Shown here piece by piece: positions 34,287 to 34,604 of a DNA stretch of 34,604 nucleotides; the first letter of the stretch is position 1, and each line of letters starts with the position of its first letter. Under the pieces are notes generated by a model. The model saw nothing but the letters and a program-made list of their open reading frames with translations. It was not told the DNA's origin and made no database searches. The DNA is from an uncultured Pseudomonadota bacterium. GTDB lineage: Bacteria; Pseudomonadota; Alphaproteobacteria; RF32; CAG-239. The stretch spans positions 1 to 34,604 of the forward strand of contig CASEYY010000030.1 of assembly GCA_949292335.1 (NCBI GenBank), read 5' to 3'. A program made the position numbers and the translations under genes.

Positions 34287-34361
34287 GGCCGGTTGGCAGA
34301 GTGGCTCATGCAGAGGACTGCAAATCCTTGTACATCGGTTCAATTCCGGTACCGGCCTCCA
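34287..34361 (+). tRNA. tRNA-Cys (GCA)
   Basis: A complete cloverleaf: acceptor GGCCGGT (34287-34293) with ACCGGCC (34351-34357), discriminator U at 34358 as expected for Cys, and encoded CCA (34359-34361). The anticodon GCA is at 34320-34322 in the loop CTGCAAA, with stem 34313-34317/34325-34329. The T loop TTCAATT is present. Confidence 0.96.
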
Positions 34362-34381
34362 AAGTGATTTTACCGTCTTAT

Positions 34382-34456
34382 TCCGGCTTAGCTCAGCGGT
34401 AGAGCAATCGGCTGTTAACCGATCGGTCGCCTGTTCGAATCAGGCAGCCGGAGCCA
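34382..34456 (+). tRNA. tRNA-Asn (GTT)
   Basis: Acceptor TCCGGCT (34382-34388) pairs with AGCCGGA (34446-34452), discriminator G (34453), and encoded CCA (34454-34456). The anticodon GTT is at 34414-34416 in loop CTGTTAA with stem ATCGG/CCGAT. It follows tRNA-Cys by 20 bases and shares its promoter. Confidence 0.97.
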
Positions 34457-34460
34457 AAAG

Positions 34461-34490
34461 AAATCCCACCTTCACGGTGGGATTTTTTTT
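34461..34490 (+). terminator. terminator of the tRNA unit
   Basis: AAATCCCACC (34461-34470) pairs with GGTGGGATTT (34476-34485) around a 5-base loop, followed by T to 34490. It starts four bases after the CCA of tRNA-Asn. Confidence 0.9.
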
Positions 34491-34604
34491 GGCTTTGTTA
34501 TCTGATTTGAGTGGCGGCCGAAGGGAGCCTGTTTGGAGTGGATAGTTGGTGAGCACAAATTTATGCAGTGCGAACCTTACGACACGAGGAGGACCCGCTT
34601 GCGG
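34491..34604. other. unassigned GC-richer stretch at the window edge
   Basis: The last 114 bases hold no supported gene. From about 34510 the sequence is richer in G and C than the rest, and it ends in CCGC-TT-GCGG (34595-34604), a palindrome cut by the window end. Position just 3' of tRNA genes would fit the border of an integrated element, but this cannot be shown here. Confidence 0.3.

Noticed and set aside
34264-34545. 93-codon plus-strand frame covering the tRNAs
   Set aside because: It runs through two complete tRNA genes and their terminator and has no ribosome site.
1-34604. CRISPR array, rRNA operon, riboswitch or complete insertion sequence
   Set aside because: No evenly spaced direct repeats, rRNA segments, known riboswitch cores or transposase with terminal repeats were seen while reading the window.

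Overview
The window is AT-rich and gene-dense, and almost every gene is a chromosomal housekeeping gene. Gene content and order point to an alphaproteobacterium. The markers are the run miaB-phoH-ybeY-corC-lnt followed by an XRE-type regulator, an ATP12-type F1-ATPase assembly protein beside an RluC/RluD-type pseudouridine synthase, a Mic60/COG4223-like membrane protein divergent from tsaD, a yggT-yggU-folD run, rpiB-glyA, and nrdR-nusB. The low GC suggests one of the reduced or gut-associated alphaproteobacterial lineages. That placement is inference.

Layout. 1-66 holds the possible tail of an unidentified gene and a terminator. 144-6792 (minus) is a cell-envelope and RNA-maturation run: miaB > phoH > ybeY > corC > lnt > XRE regulator > polyprenol/dolichol-kinase-like protein. 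6945-8571 (plus) is a pair of a TerB-like protein and an unrecognised helical protein. 8642-10772 (plus) is yggT > yggU > folD > yqaA-like, closed by a bidirectional terminator that also ends the Mic60-like gene (10803-11804, minus). 11916-13621 (plus) is tsaD > nth. 13618-18749 (minus) is rarA > rluC/D > asmA > atp12 > acyP, tightly packed with overlapping starts and stops.

18819-24082 (minus) is the accessory-looking part: a SPOR-domain outer-membrane-efflux-like lipoprotein > a pentapeptide-repeat protein > a membrane-anchored VirD4/TraG-like ATPase. No relaxase or VirB component is seen in the window. 24197-26037 (plus) is a Gfo/Idh/MocA oxidoreductase, a strong terminator, then truA. lepA (minus) and a GNAT acetyltransferase (plus) diverge around 28000. 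28581-31404 (minus) is murF > nrdR > nusB > def. 31405-32442 is a 434-base gap plus a plus-strand lipoprotein gene that looks Bacteroidota-like and possibly transferred. 32443-34141 (minus) is rpiB > glyA. 34287-34456 (plus) encodes tRNA-Cys and tRNA-Asn with their own promoter and terminator.

The best candidate for an undescribed system is the three-gene VirD4-like / pentapeptide / SPOR-lipoprotein cluster. The TerB-like plus unknown-protein pair is second. Calls rest on reading motifs in the translated sequence. No database search was possible.
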